Shown here one piece after another: positions 39,901 through 49,968 of a DNA stretch of 64,000 bases. Position 1 is the first letter of the stretch. Every line of letters starts with the position of its first letter. The notes below the pieces were generated by a model. It was not told the origin of the DNA. It saw nothing but the letters and a program-made list of their open reading frames with translations, and searched no databases. The stretch covers positions 5,766,001-5,830,000 of the forward strand of contig OZ005696.1 in the NCBI GenBank assembly GCA_963930775.1. Direction: 5' to 3'. This stretch comes from Cliona cf. orientalis. Taxonomy: Eukaryota; Porifera; Demospongiae; Clionaida; Clionaidae. The position numbers and the translations under genes are program-made.

Positions 39901-40260
39901 TGACAGCCACATCCCCATGCAGAAAACCCTTTTCAGAGTGCACTATAATTTGAATGGCTTCGTATAAATAGGATGGGGCAGGAATGAGGATGAGGATGGA
40001 CAGAGGGTTATGCCATACCTGCACATAACTTATGTGCAGGTACATGTATGTAAATTATAAGTCAATAAGGTCTGTTCAACGAAGATAGTGTACACTAGAC
40101 ACTAGCCTCGTCCGTGGGGACGAGGCTAAGCCATGTAAGCACACCCACCAAATACTTCTCTCTCATAATTTGATAGAACTAGCGTGAACTGTATATGATC
40201 ATAGCTCTAAATATGGTATGACTGACCTTTGCTGATAGCTTGATCATCTGCCATTATCAT
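6181..40260 (-). CDS. Candidate giant gene built of repeated death-like exons (gene model)
   Basis: Exons in transcript order: 40260-40227 (ATG; MIMADDQAISK), 39027-39019 (9 nt), 38448-38164, 35747-35445, 33955-33653, 31481-31170, 29109-28807, 24084-23791, 15794-15501, 12374-12072 and 6459-6181. All are on the minus strand, have AG acceptors and GT donors, and every internal exon begins after one codon base and ends after one (phase 1-1), so any subset joins in frame. Each large exon encodes 93-104 residues with a helical pattern ending in SW..L...LY....A..., like helices 5-6 of the death fold. No stop exon is found; the 3' end may lie left of the window. Whether all exons belong to one transcript or several genes is not provable here. 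By analogy to the 53.7-63.5 kb gene, a signalling or immune adaptor role is inferred. Confidence 0.5.
6909..7376. mobile_element. Non-autonomous element, AACCCTC-hairpin family
   Basis: It begins with the palindromic TTAACCCTCATCGCATGTGTGAGGG, followed by a GTCTGTCTGTCT run, and ends GAGAGCTCTAG. A longer relative is at 24999-25902, and 5'-end fragments occur at 24243, 29829, 31660, 34120 and 37008. It abuts the next element. The class is uncertain (see findings). Confidence 0.55.
7380..7961. mobile_element. Non-autonomous element, TACCCC-hairpin family, copy 1
   Basis: The left end TACCCCGTGTGCATGCGCAA forms a hairpin with GGGGTAAA. The right end is GGGGTATGTGCTCTACAGAG followed by CTCTAG. 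Other copies are at 21654-22286 and, inverted, 36519-36918. It is AT-rich inside and has no coding potential. Confidence 0.7.
7962..10552. other. Intronic/intergenic sequence with repeats, no gene
   Basis: 8105-8310 is a copy of the repeat at 4795-5060. A (TA)n tract sits at about 8428-8448. 9305-9411 is a fragment of the family at 59625-59964 (TACTATTCGAATAAATACAG). Short ORFs here have no recognisable domain or codon bias. Confidence 0.5.
10553..10950. repeat. Fold-back element with about 120-bp inverted arms
   Basis: The arm 10557-10678 (AATTGAATAAAATTGAAGGA ... CATCCCTACGCTTGC) is repeated in reverse complement at 10826-10946 with few mismatches, separated by about 150 bp. This would fold into a long hairpin and is MITE-like. 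Apparent ORFs across it are shadows of the repeat. Confidence 0.8.
10951..12071. other. Non-coding stretch
   Basis: 10960-11190 is an inverted copy of the repeat at 4795-5060. About 11325-11352 resembles the GGGGCGAGCC terminus of the MITE at 35841-36506. Nothing else is recognised. Confidence 0.45.
12072..12374 (-). CDS. Death-like exon, DPTLTVE family, divergent member
   Basis: 303 nt, 101 codons, phase 1-1 (acceptor CATGTAG, donor GTAAGTC). It starts DPSLTVENVTDVMEKVTEDR and ends SSWEHLTSQLYKEDE ... FLPPRG. It is the most diverged of the seven family members and the one with the best consensus donor, and lies outside the tandem array. Confidence 0.65.
12633..12691 (-). repeat. tRNA-derived SINE remnant
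   Basis: On the minus strand GCATCAGTTGGTAAGAG resembles a tRNA A box/D arm and GGTTCAAATCCCAG a B box/T arm, with an anticodon-like stem TCTGA/TCAGA between. There is no proper acceptor stem. It is followed by TTTTTTCTCTTC, as is the copy at 60747-60816, which points to a SINE and not a functional tRNA. Confidence 0.55.
12916..13451. mobile_element. MITE, TACCGTACCCTCGCGAAAGA termini
   Basis: The left end TACCGTACCCTCGCGAAAGA and the right end TCTTTCGCGAGGGTACGGTA are perfect inverted repeats ending in TA. A second full copy in the opposite direction is at 29293-29826; decayed copies are at 5766-6000 and 62410-63060. Its left flank, 12700-12900, is a partial copy of the repeat at 37428-37960. 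Confidence 0.85.
13454..13485. repeat. Perfect 32-bp palindrome
   Basis: ACCATGGATAATAT, a short AATA spacer, then ATATTATCCATGGT. It lies between the right end of the preceding MITE and the left arm of the next element. Confidence 0.9.
13488..15043. mobile_element. Long inverted-repeat (fold-back) element
   Basis: The left arm 13488-13735 (CGTTGCAGATCCAGGAAGTA ... GTGTTGCTCTACAATAT) matches the reverse complement of 14700-15043 (ATATTGTAGAGCAACACAAG ... CTTCCTGGATCTGCAA). The right arm carries an extra block at about 14715-14800. The middle 1 kb has no transposase-like ORF, so it is non-autonomous. Confidence 0.75.
15069..15279. mobile_element. Short MITE related to the TACCGTA set
   Basis: The ends TACGGTATAGCGGGAAACTT and AAATTTCCCGCTATATGGCA are imperfect inverted repeats. 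Inside, GAAAGTTTTCTCC recurs several times in both directions. Confidence 0.65.
15501..15794 (-). CDS. Death-like exon, DPTLTVE family
   Basis: 294 nt, 98 codons, phase 1-1 (donor GTGGGT). It begins DPTLTVENLVGVMGKVTSDE and has YLDEVYLKYSTAEEKTYALA and SSWQHLVLMLYVESE. It is shorter than the 101-codon members in the loop after WERVL and at the C-terminus. Confidence 0.7.
16007..16143. repeat. Hairpin-forming inverted repeat in a dispersed repeat
   Basis: The arms AGACACTGTTTAGTCGGTTT and AAACCTCCTAAACAGTGTCT enclose a loop. It is part of a repeat spanning about 15830-16300 that is related to 42870-43165 (shared TAGAGACCT/CACCCTTGCT-like segments). Confidence 0.65.
16726..16966 (+). repeat. 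Ngaro split repeat A1
   Basis: It begins ATATATTTTCTGTCGTTTGA and ends CAGAGTAGTTTTT. It matches A2 over its full 241 bp apart from the MITE inserted in A2. Confidence 0.88.
17046..17770 (+). pseudogene. Ngaro gag-like ORF with in-frame stop
   Basis: From the ATG at 17046 the frame runs 28 codons to a TAA at 17129-17131, then continues to 17773. The product is charged and helical, rich in Glu/Lys, and ends with a zinc-knuckle-like CFMCGKHGHL whose last cysteine is missing. A donor GTAAGT at 17770 and an acceptor at 17938 could splice it in frame to the RT ORF (putative 169-bp intron). The role would be nucleocapsid-like binding of element RNA (family knowledge). Confidence 0.65.
17939..19819 (+). 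pseudogene. Ngaro reverse transcriptase and RNase H, broken
   Basis: The frame is open through 18845. The RT part shows GKLRLVIDLRYVNQ, FSFDLGSGYHHVDIH, LPFGLSTACYVFTK and the catalytic box YRDDG (the YxDD type of DIRS-group RTs). A frame change near 18800-18815 is needed to reach the next ORF (18920-19243), which carries the RNase H motif CSDASGTGCGGYV. That frame stops at 19241. The following ORF (19469-19819) has the DIRS-group post-RNase-H block ALVVPLWKSAAFWPLL. It is a decayed polyprotein. Confidence 0.82.
19864..20347 (+). repeat. Minisatellite, about 40-bp unit, within the retrotransposon
   Basis: About 11 variable copies of a unit containing GTGGACTTGTGGGTCC followed by TGTGTGTTCCTATG. 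The five copies at 20100-20300 are most regular. It sits between the RNase H and recombinase ORFs. All three frames are open through it, but this reflects the repeat composition and not a gene. Confidence 0.85.
20354..21445 (+). CDS. Tyrosine recombinase of the Ngaro-like element
   Basis: 363 codons, intact. The N-terminal part (from about residue 55, VSTVKKYSGAYNRWRRWAST) is the core-binding, SAM-like domain. The catalytic residues of the family are visible: Arg in FRFDELAKL (about residue 196), H311 and R314 in GLHSLRSGG, H334/W337 in HGRWR and nucleophile Y346 in DGYVKDS. The enzyme would integrate a circular DNA intermediate. The start is chosen at the first ATG after the minisatellite; the first 40 or so residues may be non-native. 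Confidence 0.88.
   Translation: MGCCICPRTHELLIHVFLIIRKSYSRSDVFSAGVWSDLSSIEDPELQQLAQSLPSLVLQGKAVSTVKKYSGAYNRWRRWASTKPEIKSTLPPLPLHICLYLSFLAQTAKTSAPIVEAVNALSWVNQIATVEDTTSHPLVIQVLAGIKRKLACPTVKKEPITPEILSMLVSKFGQQDASLSDIRTLCASLLGFAVFFRFDELAKLYESDIIVRKEHIEIFIESSKTDQLRDGAWVVIARTDSPLCPVAMLEHYMRMVNVTGACEKYLFRAIVNTKNGQRLRESGGVSYTRMRELVLEKLSAIGLDPKRLGLHSLRSGGASAAANAGVPDRMFKRHGRWRSENAKDGYVKDSLKDRLSVSQHLGL
21449..21557 (+). repeat. Ngaro split repeat B1
   Basis: It matches B2 (22849-22956): both contain GAACATGTTGGTGAGTGGTT and end GGGATTAGATGAGAG. It directly abuts A2. Confidence 0.88.
21558..22433 (+). repeat. Ngaro split repeat A2 (interrupted)
   Basis: 21558-21653 and 22287-22433 together equal A1. 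The break falls at GAGATAATT/GTTTGTTGTCAC, where the MITE is inserted. The stretch 22434-22848 between A2 and B2 is unique and non-coding. Confidence 0.88.
21654..22286 (+). mobile_element. TACCCC-hairpin element inserted in Ngaro A2
   Basis: It starts ACCCCACGCGCATGCGCAAG, ends GTGCTCTACAGAGCTCTAG, and is homologous to 7380-7961. Comparison with A1 gives the exact empty site: ...ATAATT/GTTTG... . A TT is present at both junctions, so a 2-bp duplication or insertion without duplication fits. Confidence 0.85.
22849..22956 (+). repeat. Ngaro split repeat B2 (element right end)
   Basis: A copy of B1 with scattered substitutions, ending TGGGATTAGATGAGAG at 22956. Non-homologous sequence follows. 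Confidence 0.85.
23055..23690. mobile_element. MITE, CTCAGGT-GTCTAAGGACTGGG termini
   Basis: The left CTCAGGTTGTCTAAGGACTG and right CAGTCCTTAGACTACCTGAG ends are inverted repeats. The interior is non-coding. Confidence 0.75.
23791..24084 (-). CDS. Death-like exon, DPTLTVE family
   Basis: 294 nt, 98 codons, phase 1-1. It starts DPTLTVESLVGVMEKVTSDK. Compared with other members it lacks about four residues after YFDEVYS (no LKYS). SSWQHLVQTLYDESE and AKPFLQEQ are conserved. The donor is GTGGGT. Confidence 0.7.
24999..25902. mobile_element. Non-autonomous element, AACCCTC-hairpin family, long copy
   Basis: The start AACCCTCGGCGCATGCGCGA pairs with GGGTTA, followed by a GTCTGTCTGTCTG run; the end is GAGAGAGCTCTAG. 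A second start-like motif at 25297 suggests nesting. A near-perfect hairpin, 25356-25435 (GATGACAGTGGCGTCTTTTC paired with GAAAAGAAGCCACTATCATC), lies inside. Confidence 0.55.
25903..26989. other. Non-coding stretch, possible degraded ORF
   Basis: 26535-26795 is open for 86 codons without a recognisable domain. 26940-26975 is a G-rich low-complexity run. A short tandem motif TGTGCCTAACATAAA occurs at about 26222 and 26382. I cannot assign a gene. Confidence 0.35.
26990..27421. mobile_element. MITE, TACCGTA termini
   Basis: The left TACCGTAAACTGTGGTTATT and right GCTTATTAATCAGAGTATAC-GGTA ends are imperfect inverted repeats. GCGCATGCGCTTAATA motifs recur inside, as in the copies at 5114 and 43168. 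Confidence 0.7.
27422..28806. other. Non-coding stretch with element fragment
   Basis: A poly-C run lies at about 27837-27852. 28296-28640 is related to the left half of the MITE at 50611-51900 (CCCCAGTAGC-ATTTATTTT, then AATAAAGCTAGCCTTG and ATAGCACGCATCAT). No gene is seen. Confidence 0.5.
28807..29109 (-). CDS. Death-like exon, DPTLTVE family, array unit 1
   Basis: 303 nt, 101 codons, phase 1-1. It has DPTLTVESLVGVMEKVTSDE, then WERVLKSGYTYITPSSYLDE and SSWQHLVQILYGESE. It differs from its neighbours at a few residues (PKYLMAKEKMYALA). Confidence 0.72.
29293..29826. mobile_element. MITE, TACCGTACCCTCGC family, second copy
   Basis: The ends TACCGTACCCTCGCAAAAGA and TCTTTTGCGAGGGTACGATA are inverted repeats. 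The interior matches 12916-13451 in reverse orientation (TTTGGGCTTAATTTCCTGCT and others). Confidence 0.85.
31170..31481 (-). CDS. Death-like exon, DPTLTVE family, array unit 2
   Basis: 312 nt, 104 codons, phase 1-1, the longest member: three extra residues in the loop SGYSYMYVTLPSSYLDE. Otherwise DPTLTVERLVGVMEKVTSDE and SSWQHLVQILYDESE. The length variation is in whole codons, so the frame is preserved. Confidence 0.72.
33197..33618. mobile_element. MITE, TACCGTATGGCCGGAAATTT termini
   Basis: The left TACCGTATGGCCGGAAATTT and right AAATTTCCGGCCATACGATA ends are inverted repeats. It is inserted in the intron between array units 2 and 3. Confidence 0.82.
33653..33955 (-). CDS. Death-like exon, DPTLTVE family, array unit 3
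   Basis: 303 nt, 101 codons, phase 1-1. It has VTSDKGRRRKVWERVLKLDY, YLDEVYLKYSMAEEKTHALA and SSWQHLVRILYDESE. Confidence 0.72.
35445..35747 (-). CDS. Death-like exon, DPTLTVE family, array unit 4
   Basis: 303 nt, 101 codons, phase 1-1. It reads WERVFKLDYSDVTPSSYLDE and SSWQHLVPTLYDESELAAAK. First of the seven family members in transcript order. Confidence 0.72.
35841..36506. mobile_element. MITE, TTGGGGCGAGCCTGAGC termini
   Basis: The left end TTGGGGCGAGCCTGAGCTGA and the right end CTCGCTCAGGCTCGCCCCAA are inverted repeats. A 129-codon ORF inside (36036-36425) is overlapped by one on the other strand and has no domain; I treat both as chance. Confidence 0.78.
36519..36918 (-). mobile_element. 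TACCCC-hairpin element, inverted copy
   Basis: It begins CTAGAGCTCTGTAGAGCACA and ends TTGCGCATGCGCACGGGGTA, the reverse complement of the ends at 7380-7961. With the MITE before it, it splits array unit 4. Confidence 0.75.
37428..37960. repeat. Dispersed repeat, about 0.53 kb (copy 1)
   Basis: It matches 59085-59590 and 60500-61190: GCTTGATGTCACAATCATGG, GACCACACCCCTC, CGAATCTACCACCA-like blocks, and GGCCTGTTGAGCAGGCCTCT. A partial copy occurs at 12700-12870. Class unknown; no ORF is conserved among the copies. Confidence 0.7.
38164..38448 (-). CDS. Divergent death-like exon
   Basis: 285 nt, 95 codons, phase 1-1 (acceptor TTTGTAG, donor GTATGC). It starts ALPLSVEEVLKAVAGVNWRR and continues LNKIHDEYESDEARLRAVVE, LSWRMVIWALYCANEVDKAQ. 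The opening (x-L-x-L-S/T-V-E) parallels the DPTLTVE exons, and NW/SW positions fit a death fold. It is the first large exon after the start exon. Confidence 0.62.
38570..38680. repeat. Short inverted repeat around TCTGGGGACGAG
   Basis: GGGTCTGGGGACGAG at about 38587 is inverted as CAGTCCCCAGACCC at about 38622, and repeated directly as ATCTGGGGACGAGAC at about 38658. A related pair GCCTCGTC/GACGAGGC occurs near 40105. Confidence 0.5.
38693..38989. mobile_element. MITE, CAGTGGCGGATCCAG termini
   Basis: The left end CAGTGGCGGATCCAGGAT and the right end CTGGATCCGCCACTG are inverted repeats. CAGTGGCGGATCC is a terminus I recall from many animal hAT-like and related non-autonomous elements; only a 5-bp flank match (CCGTG) is visible. 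Confidence 0.78.
39019..39027 (-). CDS. Candidate 9-nt microexon
   Basis: On the minus strand CATACAGTG lies between a TTTTTATAG acceptor and a GTGAGT donor. It would add three codons (AYSG across the joins) in phase 1-1, matching the start exon and the 38.4 kb exon. Confidence 0.4.
39028..40226. other. First-intron sequence without recognisable features
   Basis: A poly-C run lies at about 39441-39451, and the sequence is AT-rich with many GAAATC motifs at 39690-39840. ORFs on either strand are short and unconvincing. Confidence 0.4.
40227..40260 (-). CDS. Start exon of the death-exon gene
   Basis: ATG at 40260 (a second ATG six bases on has context ATAATGG), encoding MIMADDQAISK, then donor GTCAGT in phase 1. 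Short start exons in phase 1 fit the exons downstream. No signal peptide, so the product is presumed cytoplasmic. Confidence 0.5.
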
Positions 40261-40442
40261 GCTTTGTGTTCGGTATTCGCAACTCGGGATCCGCCCATCA
40301 TAAAAAGCTGTGCTTCTAATTATGCGCATCCTACGGCCAAGAGAAATTTTTAAATGTCCACACGTGTTTTCGATTTTCAGGAAACATCAAGCAAGTACAA
40401 GTGCTATTGAGCTAACCAGCAGTGCTGCAGTAGTAAGTCATT
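40261..40442. promoter_or_regulatory. Bidirectional promoter interval
   Basis: Only 182 bp separate the start codons of the minus-strand death-exon gene and the plus-strand DDX19-like gene. The interval lacks repeats, unlike its surroundings, and must hold both 5' UTRs and core promoters. No clear TATA box is seen for either. Confidence 0.55.
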
Positions 40443-42852
40443 ATGTCTGAGGAAGACTGGGGCCAGATGCTCGAGGAGCAGGAAAAACAGCAGCAAGAGC
40501 AGCAGCTCAGCAGCAAGGTATTAAAACAAAAAATTATGGTAATCACGTTAAAATTTTATGTGCCAGTACTACAAATCACAGTTTCCTATTGCCATGCTCA
40601 CACGTACTTGTCAATGCAGCTGCAGAGCTCCCTCCATGTGAAGGACTCGCCTGCTCCAGCTGCTGAACCCAGTGACAGTGCTCAACCAGGTAATAATAGC
40701 AGCACACATGATCTATTTATAGTGACAGTGCTCGACCAGCACACTGTAGCATCCTGCATACTCTATAGTACTGAACTTAAAGTGAAACTAATTTGACACA
40801 TTGCGAAGACAAAGTCACCCCTCACCAGAATGTGATATATAGGGTACCTTATCTCTCTTCCCTTTGTTTAGATAAAGAGACAGAGAGAGCTGAGGCCTCA
40901 CTGCTGACCAAGATCCTGAGGACCAAACTGGTGGAGAACACTCACTACGTTGAGGTTCAGAGGAAGGACCCTAACTCACCACTGTACTCTGTCAAGAGCT
41001 TTGAAGAGCTACACCTGTGAGCCAAGAGCCATGAGCAAACATACACACTCACCTCATCGCGCTCACTTTCACACATAATCATACCCACTAGTACATGTAG
41101 TACCCTCCATTCATATACACTCACACCAGTCTTTCCATCTCTCTCTCTCTATCTCTCCATCTTCTCTCTCTCTCTTGCTTGCACTCGCTCATACACACAT
41201 ACACTCCAGTCGTCCAGAGCTACTGAAGGGAGTGTATGGGATGGGGTTCAACCGTCCCAGTAAGATACAGGAGAAGGCTCTGCCATTGCTACTGGCTGAC
41301 CCTCCTTCAAATCTCATCGCCCAATCTCAAAGTGGTACAGGAAAGACTGCTGCCTTTGTTCTGGCTATGCTCTCTAGAGTTGACCCTGCTAAAAAGCACC
41401 CTCAAGTGAGAGCTGTCTCCCTCTCTCTATCTCCCTCCCTACACACACCACTATTTAACACCTTTACTTTCAATTATCAGGTGATATGCCTTTCTCCAAC
41501 CTTTGACCTTGCCAAGCAGACTGGTAGTGTGTTGGAGCAGATGTCCAAGTTTGCTCCTGAGATCCGTATGGCCTATGCCCTCAGGGGAGAGAGAGGTACA
41601 TGGGTAGTTCTAGTGAATTGTGGTCTCGAAACCAGACCGCTCCCACTGCAGCGTTTAGTTCTTTCAGGATAAACACGCGGAGGGAGGGTCTGGGAGACTG
41701 CCTATACCGTTTTGGATCCCGATTATGCAAGATGTACGTGACATCACGCATTGGGGTCCGCCCATACGTTGTCAAGAGCCAGCCAGTAACGCTCTTTTTT
41801 GCTGTTAAACAAACTAAAAAACTTCTCTACGATCAAATTAGCCTTTGAAAGGTATCCAGAGGTACTAAATTCAAAGAGAAAAGTCAATCTGGTGGTTCAA
41901 GATTTCAAACGTGTGACGTCACTCTCGTTCTGCAATCTGATTGGCCCGCCAAGATCTGTGTGCGCAGATACAAAATGGTATAGGCAGTCTCTCAGGCCCT
42001 CCCTCCGCGTGTTTATCCTGAAAGAACTAAACGCTGGGGTGGGAGTGGTCTGGTTTCGAGACTAAGTGAATTATCATTCTATTATCTGGACGTGTACAAT
42101 TCTACACTATTTAGATGACCACAACCATTCTAACTGGCAGGAAAGAGTGTAACCCTACTCTCTTTCCTGCCTGAAAATAGTAGGCAAGGTCCAAGTGTAC
42201 CCCCACACTAATGTTTGCCTATGCCTGCCTCCAGTGTATAGAGGCACACTTTTTCCTGCTAGTTAGAATGGGCATGGTCGTCTTAATAGTATAATTTTAT
42301 CGACACCCCTATTATCTTACGTTTATTATCATTACAGTTGAGAACCGTGTCCTGCGTCCTGAGCAGATCGTCATGGGAACCTCTGGCACTGTCCTCGACT
42401 GGATCATGAAAAAGAAGGTCAGCCATTACTCTGCCAGGCAATGGGAGATTTCATACCCTCTCAGTATCCATACTGATGTATATATCTTGTAGCCCGGGTT
42501 TCATCCAGTTATGGAGAATCACAACTACCCTCCCCCCTCCCCCGGAGATGAAACAAAGAGAAATAAGCATCTCATATTTTGTTTCTGCTTCATAAATATA
42601 CCTGGTACACTATAGGCAGCACCAAGAATTTCTATTAAATGCCTCCTTGTTCTTGATTCAATATATTTCCTTAGAAAAAAAGCATCCTGTTACGTGCATT
42701 TCCTCAGGTGGTACATTCCCACTGCTCTGAGTTATTGTTTTGCTTCCATTGTTTCAGGTCATTGATCCGTCTAAGATTACGTTCGTTCTTGATGAGGCGG
42801 ATGTGATGATCGATCAGCAAGGACAGCAAGACCAGACTATCAGGATACAAAA
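40443..42852 (+). CDS. DDX19: DDX19/Dbp5-like DEAD-box RNA helicase, N-terminal half only
   Basis: Exons: 40443-40517, 40620-40689, 40872-41016, 41210-41405, 41481-41595, 42338-42417, 42758-42852, all with GT-AG ends and matching phases. The product starts MSEEDWGQMLEEQEKQQQEQ, then has the DDX19 signature RKDPNSPLYSVKSFEELHL, Q-motif GFNRPSKIQEKALP, Walker A SQSGTGKTAAF, motif Ib-type MGTSGTVLDW and DEAD box VLDEADVMI, ending at GQQDQTIRIQ. The family acts at the nuclear pore in mRNA export as an RNA-dependent ATPase. The last exon ends at a GTAATC donor in phase 2, but I cannot find exons for the second RecA domain (SAT and HRIGRTGR motifs) up to 44.8 kb. Two MITEs sit in the 742-bp intron between exons 5 and 6. 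Confidence 0.9.
41620..42064. mobile_element. hAT-type MITE with 8-bp target duplication
   Basis: AGTGAATT at 41612-41619 is repeated at 42065-42072. The ends share inverted repeats of about 90 bp (GGTCTCGAAACCAGACC ... and its complement), including AGGATAAACACGCGGAGGGA. An 8-bp duplication is typical of hAT transposons. It lies within a DDX19 intron. Confidence 0.88.
42106..42290. mobile_element. Palindromic MITE
   Basis: The arms ACTATTTAGATGACCACAAC ... GGCAGGAAA and TTTCCTGCTAG ... GGTCGTCTTAATAGT are inverted over about 45 bp. It is 185 bp long and in the same DDX19 intron. Confidence 0.8.
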
Positions 42853-42869
42853 GTAATCATACACTATAT

Positions 42870-43165
42870 TAGAATATAGTTGTAACAAATACTGTGATCT
42901 GATCGGACACTCAGAGGTCTCTATTTCTCATGGAGACCTAAAGGTTTTCATAGAGACCTACATGTTATGTTTCATGACCTACAAGTATAGCCAGGGGCAA
43001 TGAAGATGCACAGTGACTGTCATATTAAATAATAGTTAGAGACCTCATCCAATGGTCTCTACGCTTTCAAGAGACCTTAGTAACACCCTCACTTTCACTC
43101 AGGATGCTACAGCCCAAGGCCTTCAGGTCTCTTAAAAGGCGTAGAGACCTTGGGCTCAGTCTCTA
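42870..43165. repeat. Dispersed repeat related to 15830-16300
   Basis: TAACAAATACTG, GGTCTCTA and CTTAGTAACACCCT segments match the other copy. Inverted GAGACC/GGTCTC blocks could fold. Confidence 0.5.
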
Positions 43166-43167
43166 AC

Positions 43168-44177
43168 TACCGTATTTTCCCGCTATTAAGCGCATGCGCT
43201 TATATCTCCACAGGAAGAAAACCTGCGCCTAATAACAAAGTGCGCCTAATAGCGAGATGCGCCTAACAAAGAATAGCTGCATCCAAGGACGCATGCGCGT
43301 TCGCGTTATCATTTAGGGGCGTGGGCAATCGATCGGTCGCACAATCATTCGTGTTGCTGCATTCTGCCCAGGTCGAAATGGCTCTCATAGCTCAAAGAAC
43401 CTGAGAATCGATAGTAGCAATCGTGATTTCGAGGAACTTGAATAGGCTGGAACTTTGGGTTAGCAAGAAAACATGCAGATATCGAGGTCAAGGGTCATAT
43501 GCACTTATACGCAAAATGCGCCTAACAACGAGTACTTAGGTCAGGAAAAGTGCACGTGCTTAATAAGGAATATTATCGTATATTGAACTTTGACCCGTAA
43601 TACAAACATATGGAAACGCGTGGGTGGAAATACGTATGATAATTTCCCATATCAGTCGTGTTCGTCACGTGCAAAATCCGTATCAGTCGTGTTCGTCACA
43701 TGATCGCCATATATACAGTGTAGAAACGTTGAACAATGGTTGAACGTTGAGCGCCAGAGAAGAAAGTGAGTTGCTGCTATCAGTCATTTTTGTTGCCCGA
43801 GTTAGATAAATGAGCCACGGTGCCGCTGCCCTTACCTTACTTAGCTATACGCCTTAGTCTTCGGTGCCTGAAATTACGGCGGCCATCGCCAAAACTTAAA
43901 GTAATCCCTTCTTAGCTTTACCGCTCGAACTACTAAAGCTCCAGTACAGAAAAGGCTTCTTAAATATACGATAAATACCTTATTGCCATAGTAGAACGAC
44001 GATACCTCGGAAATACCACTCATTCATTGCCTTTTGCATTGTTACTCGTGCTTCGCACTCGTAACAATACGCGGCAATGAACTCGTGATATTTCCCGGTA
44101 TCGTCGTTCTACTATGGCAATAAGTATATATTATACGCTTATAAGCGAGATGCGCCTAATAACGAGAAAATACGGTA
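43168..44177. mobile_element. TACCGTA-terminus element with a nested palindrome
   Basis: The left end TACCGTATTTTCCCGCTATT and the right end AATAACGAGAAAATACGGTA are inverted repeats. Inside, 43977-44128 is a palindrome (TACCTTATTGCCATAGTAGA paired with TCTACTATGGCAATAAGTA) with a GTTACTCGTGCTTCGCACTC hairpin at its centre, probably a separate insertion. Confidence 0.75.
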
Positions 44178-44821
44178 TTATTTAATATGATAGTGGAACC
44201 TGTCACTTATTGGCCACACATAAGTGGCTGTACAGTGGACCCCTCTATTCCAGACACCCTTGGGACAACTTAAATTGTCCTGATTAAAAGGAGGTGTCCT
44301 CATTTCAGGGGTAGTTTTGTACACTGTTCTATGTAACTGGAACCATGCATGATGTCCTGATTAAAGGAGATGTCCTCAATTCAGAGGTGTCAGAGGGTTT
44401 TCACTGTGGTGACTGCTTTGCAGAGGTGTATAATGCATAAAATTTTGCTACTTTATGCATTACACACCATCACAGTTGAGTCCTCAAACAGAACCAATGT
44501 TCAAATATACATGCATACGTACATCCTGAAAGTCGGTATGATTGATTGCCTTGTGCTTAGCTACCTTTTAGGTTCATTTGCTTACAGTTCATTCCTGTCT
44601 GTGTTGGGCTCACCCCAATTGTAATAATTATTATGTCCATGACCCCCCTTTCATAACATTCATCAAGTTTGATGCCCTTCATTAATGTTATAGCCATCTC
44701 AGATATCTATACAGGCTTCACTTTTGATTTGTATACATGTGTATCCATGCAATGTTCATACACCTTTGTTGATACACATGCACACATACATGTAGTGCTA
44801 TGAGATTCCTATGGTCTCAAT
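44178..44821. other. Non-coding stretch
   Basis: GGGACAACTTAAATTGTCC and the GTCCTGATTAAA-GGAG(G/A)TGTCCTCA pair (44276 and 44351) look like remnants of another MITE. No helicase or Groucho exon is recognised here. Confidence 0.45.
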
Positions 44822-44970
44822 GTGGAGATGCATAATGATAGCGTGCAGTTCGCTGGTGGTGACCTGTTTAGCTCTCTCCACCGCTGCAGCCACCTGCTGT
44901 TGGTGCTCCTGGGACAGAAATGGTATCACCTGAGCACAGATCGCATTCAGACGCTTTGCTATCTCCATGT
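44822..44970 (-). CDS. Groucho/TLE Q-domain exon, inverted relative to the gene
   Basis: The minus strand encodes [20 protein letters not shown] followed by [20 protein letters not shown], which is the second half of the Groucho/TLE glutamine-rich tetramerisation (Q) domain. All other Groucho exons downstream are on the plus strand. The reading frame has a stop just 5' of the block and no good donor at its 3' end, as expected if the exon was cut by a rearrangement. The first half of the Q domain is not found. Confidence 0.85.
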
Positions 44971-45194
44971 GTACTCCTCACTTACCTGCTGGGTGAGCCA
45001 ATTCCACATGGTAATGGTCATTATGGTAGAAAGTGTTTGTGTGTGACGTGCATGCACGGTCAGTATATTAATAATATTATTGTTATCTCCATTTCATTTG
45101 CTCAGTATGCCAAGTTCATTGCACGTAGAGTAATTTTGACTTTTGAGTCTGTAATTCTACTGATACAGCCAATTCATTTGTATCCCACCTCCAG

Positions 45195-49968
<4,774 letters not shown>

